Numbered from the stretch's first letter, positions 1-8,220 are shown. The stretch is DNA of 64,000 bases from Christiangramia sediminis (GCF_020552705.1 NZ_JAJBZG010000004.1:124001-188000); one strand, 5' to 3'. A program made the numbers and translations. The notes: a model not told the origin generated them from the sequence alone.

Positions 1-214
1 AGGCTATGTTTCTCATAAAGCTTATGGAAAAACACATCAATATTTTCCGGTGATTTCCAAGGAGAAATACCGAAAGCAGTTTATGAATATGGCCACTAAG
101 CGCTTTTTTGACAACTCTTTTAAAAATGTGGTTTCCTATTTTGCAAAAGAAGAAAAGATTAGCGCAGAAGAATTACGGGAGATCCTGGATATTATTGAAA
201 ATAAAAAGAAATAA
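1..214 (+). CDS. BlaI/MecI-family transcriptional repressor, C-terminal end (partial)
   Basis: The reading frame is open from base 2 to a TAA at 212-214, and its 5' part lies outside the window. About 70 residues are visible. They include a Tyr/Lys-rich stretch (SKEKYRKQFM) and the end FFDNSFKNVVSYFAKEEKIS followed by an Asp/Ile-rich helix, which fits the C-terminal dimerisation and cleavage region of BlaI/MecI/CopY repressors. In this family the protein is a winged-helix repressor that is cut after the partner BlaR1 protease senses a signal. The last base of the stop codon is the first base of the next gene's ATG, so the two are translationally coupled. The pairing with a BlaR1-type gene supports the call. 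The ligand sensed is unknown and need not be a beta-lactam. Confidence 0.85.
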   Translation, partial: GYVSHKAYGKTHQYFPVISKEKYRKQFMNMATKRFFDNSFKNVVSYFAKEEKISAEELREILDIIENKKK

Positions 215-2271
215 TGGAAAGTTTTATAATATATCTTCTCAAAGCCTCTGCCCTGTTGGGAATTTTCTATCTAAGTTATTTTCTCCTCCTTAAAAAGGAA
301 ACCTCTTTTAATCTTAATAGAAAATATTTGCTTCTCGGGATAATCACGGCGGGAATATTTCCGGCAATCTATTTTACCAAAAAAGTATATGTAGAAGCCA
401 GTTCTCAACCTTACAGTTTTACTGTAAATAGCTCAGAAATATCTTCAGTTCCAGTTGAAACACCTATTGACTGGTGGCAAATTGCAGGCATAGTTTATTT
501 AATCCTAACCGGTTTTTTTCTGCTTAGGTTTAGCCTTCAGTTAATCTCTGTTTTCAGGATTCTGTATTCATATAAAACTCAGAATATCTCAGGTTTGAAA
601 TATTTGAAAACTGAAAATGATCATTTACCCTTTTCCTTTTTTAATTATATAGTTTATAACCCAAAAATACATTCTGAAAAAGATCTGGAGCTTATTCTAG
701 AACACGAAAAAATACATGCGAGACAGTTGCATTCAGCAGATATCCTCCTGGTAAATCTGGTGAGCTGTATTTTATGGTTCAATCCTTTCGCATGGCTTTA
801 TAAAAAATCTGTAGAACAGAACCTGGAATTTATAGCAGATCGGGAAACTGTAAGTACAAATGCAGAAATTAAAGAATACCAGCGCGCACTGGTAAAAGTT
901 TCCATCGCCGATCATAGACCGGCACTTACTAATCATTTTTATCAATCATTTATCAAAAAACGAATTCTTATGTTAAACAAAAAATCATCCACCCATAGCC
1001 CCGCTTGGAAATTAAGCCTATTAATGCCTGTGCTGCTAGCTTTTATGCTCCTATTTAATGTGAAGACTGAAGCTCAGGAAATTCCACAAAAAGAATCAGA
1101 GGCTGAGGTTAAAAATGAAGAGAAATCTGAACAGGGATATAAAGTCGTAGAAGTTACCAATGATGAGGAACCGCAGGAAGTTCATGTTGTTAAGGCTAAA
1201 AAGAAAAATGCGCAGGATATTATAGGTAATAATCCTTTATATGTGGTTAATGGCAAGGAGTACAAATCTTCCCGACTGGAAAAGAAATTTATAGCAATAA
1301 ATTCTGGAGTAGATTTTATGTCTCCTGCTGAAGCCACGCAAAAGTACGGCAGCAAAGGAGAGAATGGTGTAGTTATTATCCCTAATGGGGTTATTTTCAA
1401 GAATTTTAATAAGAGGCTGAATGAGGTTCAAAAGCTTTCTACAGAATTCAAGGGAAGATATCTTACTGTAGGTGAAAATGGTAAACCCCGCACGATTGAA
1501 ATAAGATCAGGTATAGACTCTAATGAAGCAATTATCCATCCACGCTATTTGGTAACTAGAAAAATTAAAGGTGAAGGTTTCAGGAAAAAGAGCGATCATG
1601 AAATTATAAAAGCTCAACCTCGCAATGTTAAAGTAAAAGTTACAGGAACTGGATATTCTACAGATGATCCTGAAGAACTTAAGAATTTAACTAGTGACCA
1701 CACAGTTGCTTTTCAGTCAGTTAAAATAAATTCTAATCATACGGGAAGTTTATCTAATTCCAATAATACTATAGAGGGTGATCAAATGTTTATACAACAA
1801 TCCAATCCTTTATACGTCTTAAATGGAGAGGTTCAGAAGAGCGATTTCAAGAAGGACAAAATCGATCCTAAAAGCATCAAAAAAATTAATGTCCTAAAAG
1901 GAACATCTGCAACCGATAAATACGGAGAAGCTGCTTCTGATGGTGTGATAGAAATTTATACTAAAAAATTTGAAGGTGACACTGCTCATCCTGTTAAAAC
2001 CGATTTCTATGTTCTTCACAAAAACTCCAATGAAGAAAATATTGAAAATTTGAAAAAAATGATCAAATCTGGCGCAGACATTGAAACTGAATTTACAGAT
2101 ATCAAGAGAAATTCGGAAGGTGATATAACTGCTGTTAGTATTAAGGCAAAAACAAAAGACGGTAAAATGGCCAGTGCAAGTTTTCAGAATTCTGAAGGAA
2201 TACCACTTGTGATTATTGGACTTTCAAAGGATAATAAACTCGTAGTATCAAGCAATTACGAAAATTACTAA
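214..2271 (+). CDS. BlaR1-type M56 family sensor metalloprotease with TonB-plug-like segments
   Basis: This 685-residue protein begins at an ATG overlapping the stop of the BlaI-like gene. The N-terminal half has four hydrophobic segments (about residues 4-22, 29-48, 88-112 and 272-288) around a zinc-protease core with the motif EHEKIH (near residue 165) and a downstream NLEFIADRE helix, as in M56/BlaR1 peptidases. In the family, a signal on the outside activates the cytoplasmic protease, which inactivates the BlaI repressor. The C-terminal half is not a penicillin-binding domain. It contains two segments that resemble TonB-receptor plug motifs: NPLYVVNGKE...KYGSKGENGVVII and NPLYVLNGEV...INVLKGTSATDKYGEAASDG. 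Such segments occur in Bacteroidota M56 proteins. A role as an envelope sensor is inferred. Confidence 0.88.
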   Translation: MESFIIYLLKASALLGIFYLSYFLLLKKETSFNLNRKYLLLGIITAGIFPAIYFTKKVYVEASSQPYSFTVNSSEISSVPVETPIDWWQIAGIVYLILTGFFLLRFSLQLISVFRILYSYKTQNISGLKYLKTENDHLPFSFFNYIVYNPKIHSEKDLELILEHEKIHARQLHSADILLVNLVSCILWFNPFAWLYKKSVEQNLEFIADRETVSTNAEIKEYQRALVKVSIADHRPALTNHFYQSFIKKRILMLNKKSSTHSPAWKLSLLMPVLLAFMLLFNVKTEAQEIPQKESEAEVKNEEKSEQGYKVVEVTNDEEPQEVHVVKAKKKNAQDIIGNNPLYVVNGKEYKSSRLEKKFIAINSGVDFMSPAEATQKYGSKGENGVVIIPNGVIFKNFNKRLNEVQKLSTEFKGRYLTVGENGKPRTIEIRSGIDSNEAIIHPRYLVTRKIKGEGFRKKSDHEIIKAQPRNVKVKVTGTGYSTDDPEELKNLTSDHTVAFQSVKINSNHTGSLSNSNNTIEGDQMFIQQSNPLYVLNGEVQKSDFKKDKIDPKSIKKINVLKGTSATDKYGEAASDGVIEIYTKKFEGDTAHPVKTDFYVLHKNSNEENIENLKKMIKSGADIETEFTDIKRNSEGDITAVSIKAKTKDGKMASASFQNSEGIPLVIIGLSKDNKLVVSSNYENY

Positions 2272-2290
2272 AAAATATTATTTTATAACT

Positions 2291-2320
2291 AAAAGCCGCT
2301 ATTGTAGCGGCTTTTGTTTT
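2291..2320 (+). terminator. Rho-independent terminator after the BlaI/BlaR1 pair
   Basis: A perfect 11-bp stem AAAAGCCGCTA / TAGCGGCTTTT with a TTG loop is followed by TTTTGTTTTTT. It sits 20 bases after the M56 stop codon. Confidence 0.85.
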
Positions 2321-2376
2321 TTATATAACAAACTGACGTCTAAATATTTAATATATTTGAGACAAATCAGCCAAAA

Positions 2377-2529
2377 ATGAAAAAAAAGATCTTTAAAGCG
2401 ATTGCTAAACTCAACAAGAAAATATTACCGAGTTACTCCAAAAAAGGATTAGAGTTGCAAAAGGCTTCAAAGGTTCAAATGGCGATTATCGGATGGAAAT
2501 TATGGGTCACTAAGAATTCGCTGGATTAA
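2377..2529 (+). CDS. Conserved 50-residue basic protein (often labelled SsrA-binding protein-like)
   Basis: A small gene runs from ATG 2377 to TAA 2527-2529 and encodes 50 residues. It begins MKKKIFKAIAKLNKKILPSY and ends with a hydrophobic/aromatic helix (AIIGWKLWVTKNSLD). It is rich in Lys. From memory, small flavobacterial proteins of this shape (a KxILPSYSKKxLxLxKASKxQxAIIGW pattern) are common and are sometimes labelled SsrA-binding protein, although they lack the length and fold of SmpB. The function is unknown. It converges on apt, and its stop overlaps the apt stop region by four bases. Codon use matches its neighbours and the start is the only ATG in frame. Confidence 0.7.
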   Translation: MKKKIFKAIAKLNKKILPSYSKKGLELQKASKVQMAIIGWKLWVTKNSLD

Positions 2530-3041
2530 GAATATTTAATCAGGGACGAAACTTCATAATTGTTCAATTTATCTGCTCCCTTCAGAAACTCAAGTTCTAC
2601 CAGGAAATTACATTGAACTATTTCTCCACCACATTTTTCAATAAGCCTACAGGTAGCTGCAGCCGTTCCTCCGGTAGCAAGCACGTCGTCATGTAGCAAG
2701 ACCTTCTCTCCTTCCTTTATCGCATCCTTATGGATCTCCAGAGTATCACTACCATATTCCAGATCATAATTTTCAGTATATATACTGTATGGTAATTTCC
2801 CGGGTTTTCTAACCGGAATAAATCCGGCTTTTAACTTATCTGCCAGTAATGTCGCGAAGAAAAAACCTCGGGATTCGATCCCTACTACTTTATCTATATT
2901 TCCATGAGGAAGATTATTTATAAAAAGTTTTACTGCCAGCTGCATTGCATTATGATCCAATAACAGCGGAGTAATATCTTTATAACTCACTCCTTTTTTT
3001 GGAAAATCGGGAATATCCCGAATGTAAGATTTTAAATTCAT
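2526..3041 (-). CDS. apt: Adenine phosphoribosyltransferase
   Basis: A 171-residue purine-salvage enzyme that makes AMP and pyrophosphate from adenine and PRPP in the cytosol. It has the typical N-terminus (MNLKSYIRDIPDFPKKGVSY), the segment VVGIESRGFFF, and the PRPP-binding loop VLLHDDVLATGGTAAA near residues 123-137 with two acidic residues before the glycine-rich turn. Length is normal for the family (170-180). The ATG at 3041 lies nine bases after the stop of the DUF2461 gene at 3051, so the two are probably one transcript. The 3' end meets the small convergent gene at 2377-2529. Confidence 0.97.
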   Translation of the reverse strand: MNLKSYIRDIPDFPKKGVSYKDITPLLLDHNAMQLAVKLFINNLPHGNIDKVVGIESRGFFFATLLADKLKAGFIPVRKPGKLPYSIYTENYDLEYGSDTLEIHKDAIKEGEKVLLHDDVLATGGTAAATCRLIEKCGGEIVQCNFLVELEFLKGADKLNNYEVSSLIKYS

Positions 3042-3050
3042 CTAAAAATT

Positions 3051-3704
3051 TTAAACGCTCACTGCTTTATTAAGGTAATTTCGGAAAGGTAGCATTTCCT
3101 TATAAATATGGATAAGCTTCTGCTGAAAATCATCTTCCAGAATTTCCTTTTGAGTGAGAGAATGCATTACCGCAAAAGTCTTATTTCTTAAAAGATCTAT
3201 ATGTTTATGATCTTTAGAAAAACCTTTGGGTGCGGTTTTAAGTTTTTCCTCTTCCATGAGTCCGCCAAAGCTTTCTTTAAAAGATCTTTTATTCAGGATC
3301 TTTTTAAATTCTTCCCCATTATAATCTATTGCAGCTCGTATGCTATCTAGCATTTCTTTTTTAGGCCTGTATAATCCACCGGTTACAAAACTTTCATTTA
3401 TACCAATATGAATATAAAAATCTCCCTTGCCCTTTTCTTTATCCAGTCCCGCTCCAAAATGATCCTTATAGACCGGTTTATTGGGGTGAAAAAGTAAATT
3501 ATTATTTATTCTATTTATAGCCTGCTTCCCGGTGGTTGGGGAATAACCTGGATCTATTGCGGCTAATTTTATATCCAATTCATTTAACCATTGAATATAA
3601 AAATCACGTACTTCATGATATTCCTGCCTGTGCTCATCCATCCATTCCTTATGATTATTCTTATCGAGTTCTCGCAGAAATTGGAACATTTTTTTAAAAC
3701 TCAT
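3051..3704 (-). CDS. DUF2461 domain-containing protein
   Basis: A 217-residue protein that spans the DUF2461 family (TIGR02453) end to end. Visible family features are the N-terminal FLRELDKNNHKEWMDEHRQ, a central RINNNLLFHPNKPVYKDHFG segment, and FYIHIG followed by GGLYRPKKEMLDSIR. There is no signal peptide or membrane segment, so it should be cytosolic. The biochemical function of DUF2461 is not established. It is the first gene of a likely two-gene unit with apt. A TATCTTTA sequence just upstream on the minus strand resembles the Bacteroidota -7 element. The start is ATG at 3704. Confidence 0.9.
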   Translation of the reverse strand: MSFKKMFQFLRELDKNNHKEWMDEHRQEYHEVRDFYIQWLNELDIKLAAIDPGYSPTTGKQAINRINNNLLFHPNKPVYKDHFGAGLDKEKGKGDFYIHIGINESFVTGGLYRPKKEMLDSIRAAIDYNGEEFKKILNKRSFKESFGGLMEEEKLKTAPKGFSKDHKHIDLLRNKTFAVMHSLTQKEILEDDFQQKLIHIYKEMLPFRNYLNKAVSV

Positions 3705-3888
3705 TTTTTTATTTTAAAGATATTAAACTGAATAGGAATTAAGAATTTCTGGAACTTCAAAGAAAATCTATTCGGAAATATTTAACTCCCAAAGTCTGAA
3801 AACCAACCTATTCCATTCATTTTAAATGTAATAGCGTTAATCTTTAACTACTCATTCAGCTATATTTAGTATCTAAAATCAGCCGATT

Positions 3889-4236
3889 ATGAAATATCAA
3901 AAACTGGGAGAGGACCTGGAGATTCCTGTGAGTAATGGATTTCCTCTGAGGAAAAAGGAAGATATCAAATTCAACTATTATCTCTCAAGTAGAATAAATG
4001 GCAATTTGATAGACCTGGATATCACATCAAAATTATTTGATAATGATAAAATGTATATTAGAAAATCCTGCTACCGGGTGAACCTGGGAGAAATGGAAAA
4101 TTGTGTAAAGGCCAACACCATAGATCATATGCTGAGTCTTGGGCTTCAAGAATGTAATCTTCCTGCCTCACTGAAAAATACTAACATTAAAAATACCAAT
4201 CTAATCTTATCGAATAAAGGCGCTTTTAGTGATTAG
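3889..4236 (+). CDS. Hypothetical protein, not recognised
   Basis: A 115-residue protein with no family I recognise. It has no signal peptide or membrane helix. Charged and polar residues dominate, and the C-terminus is rich in Asn, Thr and Leu (ASLKNTNIKNTNLILSNKG). Three cysteines occur, around residues 61, 72 and 89. The case for a real gene is an ATG about 20 bases after a TATATTTA -7-like element (3861-3868), codon use like the neighbours, and a strong terminator directly downstream. It stands alone between two minus-strand genes and a plus-strand DinB gene. It may be lineage-restricted. Confidence 0.6.
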   Translation: MKYQKLGEDLEIPVSNGFPLRKKEDIKFNYYLSSRINGNLIDLDITSKLFDNDKMYIRKSCYRVNLGEMENCVKANTIDHMLSLGLQECNLPASLKNTNIKNTNLILSNKGAFSD

Positions 4237-4254
4237 CTTTTACCATTCGGTAAA

Positions 4255-4286
4255 AAAACCTGCTTTAAACGGCAGGTTTTTTTTTG
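4255..4286 (+). terminator. Rho-independent terminator
   Basis: The stem AAACCTGC / GCAGGTTT with a short TTTAAACG loop is followed by a long T run. It ends the transcript of the unrecognised gene at 3889-4236. Confidence 0.85.
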
Positions 4287-4461
4287 ACTCAAAATGATTG
4301 TAGTATAATTCAACTAATTCAATTGAGTCTTCTCTCTTTTCTATAGCTTAATTCGATAACTAAAAAATGAATCTTATTTTATATAATTCCTGATATTGAA
4401 TATTTCAGTTCATTTATATAGAGGCTTTTTTTATCTTTAGATAGATTATTATCAGTCTCAT

Positions 4462-5022
4462 ATGCATAACTGGGCACTTAAAATAGATAGGATTACAGAG
4501 AAATTTTTGAATTCCTATAGTCCTCTTAGTCAGGAGGAACTCAACTGGAAACCAAACGCTGAAACATGGAGTATTGCAGAGAACATAGATCATCTTATTG
4601 TTCTAAATGAATCTTATTATCCTGCTTTTGAAAGTCTGCGGAAAGGAAATTACAAATTACCCTTTGTCGCGAGATTTGGTTTTGTAGTAACATTTTTCGG
4701 GAATTTGATTCTTAAATCTGTTCAGCCCGATCGCAAAAAGAAAATGAAGACTTTTAAAATCTGGGAGCCTTCTAAAAGTAGCTTTACCAAAAATATTTTA
4801 AACAGGTTTGAAGAACATCAACAAAGATTAAAAGAAGAAATATTAAAAGTTCAGGATCATATTAAGCAAAATGCGATCATATCTTCCCCGGTAAACAAAA
4901 ATATAGTTTACAAGCTGGAAACAGCTTTAAATATTTTAATAACCCATGAAGAGCGGCATTATGAACAGGCCAACGAAATTTATAATATGATAAAACCACA
5001 GAAAGTAAAGGTCCAGAATTAA
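4462..5022 (+). CDS. DinB superfamily protein
   Basis: A 186-residue protein with features of the DinB/YfiT-like four-helix metal-binding fold. These are an N-terminal SQEELNWKPNAETWSIAENI segment, then DHLIVLNESYY (first His ligand) and a C-terminal THEERHYEQANEI helix (HEERH) that would supply further His ligands. Many DinB-like proteins are thiol-dependent hydrolases or transferases, but the reaction of this one cannot be read from sequence. No signal peptide is visible. A TATCTTTA element lies about 25 bases upstream of the ATG. It is flanked by a terminator upstream and by the convergent response regulator downstream, so it is probably transcribed alone. Confidence 0.85.
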   Translation: MHNWALKIDRITEKFLNSYSPLSQEELNWKPNAETWSIAENIDHLIVLNESYYPAFESLRKGNYKLPFVARFGFVVTFFGNLILKSVQPDRKKKMKTFKIWEPSKSSFTKNILNRFEEHQQRLKEEILKVQDHIKQNAIISSPVNKNIVYKLETALNILITHEERHYEQANEIYNMIKPQKVKVQN

Positions 5023-5059
5023 AACAAAATTTCAAATTGGCGTAATTAACTACTGAATT

Positions 5060-5734
5060 TTAGATGAATCCGCGTTCTTTAGCCTGAAATACTAAATCTC
5101 TATCAGACCCACTTTCTACTTCAAACACAAGTTTTAGATTGCGCTTTCTACGTTCAATCCCGGCTTTGGAAAGTGGTAAAATATTTGGAAGTTCTTTCAT
5201 TTTTGTACCAATAGAAATCTCATACAACAGTCGCCGGTCTGTATTATCAAGAAGTGCTTCATCACTAATTTGCTTCCGCAACATTTTAAGCACGGTTTTA
5301 CTGTAAAATGGAGGCTCTGAAAGAAGGACTTTTATGGCGCAAACCAATTCTGCCGGGGTTAGATCATTTTTCACCAGAAACCCGTCTGGATCTATATTTT
5401 TCAAAATACTATGAATTCGATAATTGTCATTAAAAGTAGTGGCAATAACGAGCTTCTTTTTGGGATATTTTTTTCTTATTATGATACCTAAATCTTCTCC
5501 TGAGAGTATTTTAAGATGCTTGCCCTTTGGAAGTCTAATGTCTAAAAAGATAATATCAATTTTATCAAAAGTAGCTGAATCTTCAATGATATCATATGCT
5601 TCATCAATGCTTGTCGCAAATAGTATATCTAATTCAAAATCAGATTCATTAAACACTTCTTCCAGAGCCTGCTGGTAGGCACTGGCAATAAGTGGATGAT
5701 CATCTATTATTAATACTTTAAATTGTTTCATCAT
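5060..5734 (-). CDS. LuxR/NarL-type response regulator
   Basis: A 224-residue response regulator. The receiver domain (residues 5-125) has the acidic pair DD at 11-12, the phospho-acceptor D65 in IIFLDIRLP, a conserved Thr in ATTFND and the Lys in FLVKND. The C-terminal part (about 155-220) fits a LuxR-like helix-turn-helix with a recognition helix around LSKAGIERRKRN. Its ATG pair (5732-5734 and 5729-5731) overlaps the end of the sensor kinase gene by 17 bases, so translation is coupled and the kinase is the clear partner. The target genes are unknown. The upstream lipoprotein gene and the divergent M57 gene are the nearest candidates. Confidence 0.93.
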   Translation of the reverse strand: MMKQFKVLIIDDHPLIASAYQQALEEVFNESDFELDILFATSIDEAYDIIEDSATFDKIDIIFLDIRLPKGKHLKILSGEDLGIIIRKKYPKKKLVIATTFNDNYRIHSILKNIDPDGFLVKNDLTPAELVCAIKVLLSEPPFYSKTVLKMLRKQISDEALLDNTDRRLLYEISIGTKMKELPNILPLSKAGIERRKRNLKLVFEVESGSDRDLVFQAKERGFI

Positions 5735-7694
5735 TCAAAACTGGTATTTTAAAAATAAAGGTTGTCCCCAATTTAGATGATTTTAAATTCATATCACCTC
5801 CCAATTTATTTATTCGAAATTTCATACTACTCAAACCAATACCCTTATTTTTTTTATTCACATCAAATCCCTGCCCATCATCCTTAATGCTCAGATATAA
5901 AAAATTTTGATCTGAATGAAATTTAATAGAGACTCTTAACGCATTTGAATGCTTTATCGCATTTTGTAAACATTCCTGCACTAATCGATATAAGTTAATT
6001 TTAATATCATTGGATATCTGATCAAAATCGAAGCTTTCTTCAAAATGATAAGTAAATGAAATATTTGAAATTTCATTTTTTTCTCTGATCAATTGATCTA
6101 TCAAATTGTGAAAACTCTCTGAAGAATCTGAAATATCTGTAGATAGATTATGACTAATGTTTCTAATCTCCTTTTCAATATTCTGAAGTTCCAGTAAATA
6201 ATTATCCAGCTTTTTCGAATCAGGATTTAGAAAACCAAGTCCCATGCGGGTTCCAAATAATCTCCCTAAAATACCATCGTGAAGGTCTCCAGAAATTCGC
6301 TTTCTTTCCTCCTGCCGGCCTTCTTCCAGTTTAGTCTGCTGATTAAGTAATAGATTATAAATCTTCTCATTAGATTCCTGTTGCTCTTTTTGCATCCTCA
6401 ACTCTCTGAACTTGTTATATTGTTCTCTGTAGTAATACAATAGAACCAATCCACAAGTGGTAATAACGGCAGTGATAGAGATCCAGAATTTCTGCTGACT
6501 AAGTAATTGTGTTTTTTCTCTATACTGATCAGTTTCAAAACGTATACGTGCAAATTTGTTTCTAATTGCTCTTTCTTCTTTTAATAAACTATCATTAATT
6601 TGAATAAAGTCTTTTAAATAATTTGCCGAATTAACCCTATCTATTTCTGCTAATTTTTTTAGAGATTTCAATTTATACTTAGCACTGTTTATTGAATCTG
6701 CTAAATATTTGGCTTCCTGAAGAATCTGTAATGCCTTTACAGTATCCCTGGATTTACTAAAAAAACTTGCCTGGTGTAATTTACTGGTAATAATTCCAGT
6801 TTCATGATTTAAACTATCCCTCAGTCTCAAAGAATATTCTGAAGTTTCAAAAAAATCACCATGATTCCCTAGTTGAAATTTGGTGTAAGAAATATTATCT
6901 AAAATTATAGCAAATAATTGAACATCAATCTCTTTAAGATTTTCAACCTTTATAGCTTTCTCATATTGAGTTAAGGCGTTTTCTAAACTATCCATGGCTT
7001 GGTAAACGAAGCCATAATTATTTAAAGTTTGGGCTATTAATTTTTTACCCTTTATAGAGTATGCAATTTCTAAAGCTTTTTCATGATATTCTAAGGCCTG
7101 ATCATAGTTTTCTAAACCATTTGCAACTACTGCTAAATTATTATAAGCTCTATAAATTTGCTTTCTATCATCTGGTGGTAAAATTTTAAGTGATTCCACA
7201 GTAGTTATTTCACTACCTAAATAATCCTTGACTTTTTCCTGGGATATGGCCATATTTAAAAGCATTCTTCCGGCATAGGCATTTTCCTCTTCAAGCCTAT
7301 ATAATTTATAGGCTTTATAATAGTTGAGATACGCACTATCCAGAATATTCTTTTTTGTAAAGAAATAACCTAAATCCCAATAGGAATCAGCTTCTATTTT
7401 TCTGAAATCTAATTGCCTGGAGATAAGCTTAGCTCTATAATTTGAAAATCGAAATTTACTTGAGTCATCTTCTAATAGATAATTAAGAGATAATTTTTGA
7501 AGTAATTGCAATTGAAGAGAATCCTGCTTGATATTATTCAGGATACTATCAATTTCAGCTGAATCCAAATTATTTTGAGTAATAACCGACTTTAAAGAAT
7601 CTATATCCTGAATTGACTGTCCTTCTAAAGTTCTCTTTTTTGAACAGGAAGAAATTAAAAATATTAGAAGGAGAAAAATTACTCTAGTTTTAAT
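5718..7694 (-). CDS. TPR-repeat sensor histidine kinase (lipoprotein signal; non-standard start)
   Basis: The order is signal sequence, several TPR units (for example NYDQALEYHEKALEIAYSI and DSLENALTQYEKAIK), a membrane helix (ISITAVITTCGLVLLYYY), a coiled coil, a HisKA_3 dimerisation domain (ERKRISGDLHDGILGRLFG, His phospho-acceptor) and an HATPase_c domain (NLYRLVQECLQNAIKHS; DDGQGF; GIGLSSM). The first standard start in frame is TTG at 7568, but the open frame continues upstream to a stop at 7716-7718. It encodes a textbook lipoprotein signal, KTRVIFLLLIFLISSC, directly after an ATT codon at 7692-7694. I place the start there: either ATT is used or an ATG was lost. The periplasmic TPRs would sense an envelope cue and the kinase would signal to the overlapping LuxR-type regulator. 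Confidence 0.85.
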   Translation of the reverse strand: MKTRVIFLLLIFLISSCSKKRTLEGQSIQDIDSLKSVITQNNLDSAEIDSILNNIKQDSLQLQLLQKLSLNYLLEDDSSKFRFSNYRAKLISRQLDFRKIEADSYWDLGYFFTKKNILDSAYLNYYKAYKLYRLEEENAYAGRMLLNMAISQEKVKDYLGSEITTVESLKILPPDDRKQIYRAYNNLAVVANGLENYDQALEYHEKALEIAYSIKGKKLIAQTLNNYGFVYQAMDSLENALTQYEKAIKVENLKEIDVQLFAIILDNISYTKFQLGNHGDFFETSEYSLRLRDSLNHETGIITSKLHQASFFSKSRDTVKALQILQEAKYLADSINSAKYKLKSLKKLAEIDRVNSANYLKDFIQINDSLLKEERAIRNKFARIRFETDQYREKTQLLSQQKFWISITAVITTCGLVLLYYYREQYNKFRELRMQKEQQESNEKIYNLLLNQQTKLEEGRQEERKRISGDLHDGILGRLFGTRMGLGFLNPDSKKLDNYLLELQNIEKEIRNISHNLSTDISDSSESFHNLIDQLIREKNEISNISFTYHFEESFDFDQISNDIKINLYRLVQECLQNAIKHSNALRVSIKFHSDQNFLYLSIKDDGQGFDVNKKNKGIGLSSMKFRINKLGGDMNLKSSKLGTTFIFKIPVLNDETI

Positions 7695-7720
7695 AGGATC
7701 AAAAATTTTATGTAGCTAAA

Positions 7721-7746
7721 ATAAAAAACCCTGGAAAACCAGGGTA
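7721..7746 (-). terminator. Rho-independent terminator between the small lipoprotein and kinase genes
   Basis: The 7-bp perfect stem ACCCTGG / CCAGGGT with an AAAA loop is followed on the minus strand by TTTTTTATTTT. It lies just after the stop of the small lipoprotein gene and just before the kinase gene, so it may attenuate rather than fully separate the two. Confidence 0.8.
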
Positions 7747-7770
7747 TAAAATAATTTATTTAAGGATCTA

Positions 7771-7944
7771 TTAATCTTCCCCTCTATGATCTTCATCATT
7801 TTGCTCACTTCCTGTACCTACCGGATCAATATCTGTTGATATATTTGTAGTTTGATCCTCTCCAGGAAGAGCCTCCGGCTCACATGACACGAAGGCGACA
7901 CTACATACAAAAAGGGCTAAAAAAATTCTCGATTTAGTTATCAT
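7771..7944 (-). CDS. Small acidic lipoprotein (57 residues)
   Basis: The frame runs from ATG (7942-7944) to TAA (7771-7773). It encodes MITKSRIFLALFVCSVAFVS, then a lipobox-like Cys at position 21, then an acidic mature part of 36 residues (EPEALPGEDQTTNISTDIDP and onward) ending in HRGED. This is a complete lipoprotein signal with a very short, charged tail. It is followed by a terminator, then by the TPR kinase and regulator genes on the same strand. I do not recognise a family. An accessory or sensory role with the kinase is a guess from position only. It is preceded by a TAAATTTG -7 element and an inverted repeat. Confidence 0.7.
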   Translation of the reverse strand: MITKSRIFLALFVCSVAFVSCEPEALPGEDQTTNISTDIDPVGTGSEQNDEDHRGED

Positions 7945-7982
7945 ACATGTTTTTTTAAATTAATTCTTCTTACAAAGCCTTC

Positions 7983-7990
7983 CAAATTTA
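7983..7990 (-). promoter_or_regulatory. Candidate -7 promoter element (TAAATTTG) for the small lipoprotein gene
   Basis: On the minus strand TAAATTTG matches the Bacteroidota -7 consensus TAnnTTTG and lies about 40 bases before the ATG at 7944. A TTG about 25 bases upstream could be the -33 element, although that spacing is longer than usual. Confidence 0.5.
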
Positions 7991-8021
7991 CAACCTACTA
8001 GCTTACTAGACTATGCAAAAG

Positions 8022-8038
8022 GCTTACAAAATGTAAGC
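8022..8038. promoter_or_regulatory. Inverted repeat GCTTAC-N5-GTAAGC, candidate operator
   Basis: A perfect 6-bp inverted repeat with a 5-base AAAAT spacer lies just upstream of the candidate promoter of the small lipoprotein gene. A further copy of the half site (TAGCTTAC) is at about 7999-8006. It could bind the LuxR-type regulator encoded nearby. This is inferred from position and symmetry only. Confidence 0.4.
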
Positions 8039-8220
8039 TAAAAAGACACGCCCACAATATTTAATGACAAGCATTAATTGATTAAGAGTGACTATAGAAG
8101 GATTCGACCTTCTTTTTATGAAGAAATAATAACGAAAACTATTAAAAGTTAATCAAACACCCCAGGATTTAGACTTACTTATTGTAAGGTGAAAGTTTAG
8201 TCAAACAGCTAATCACTTTC

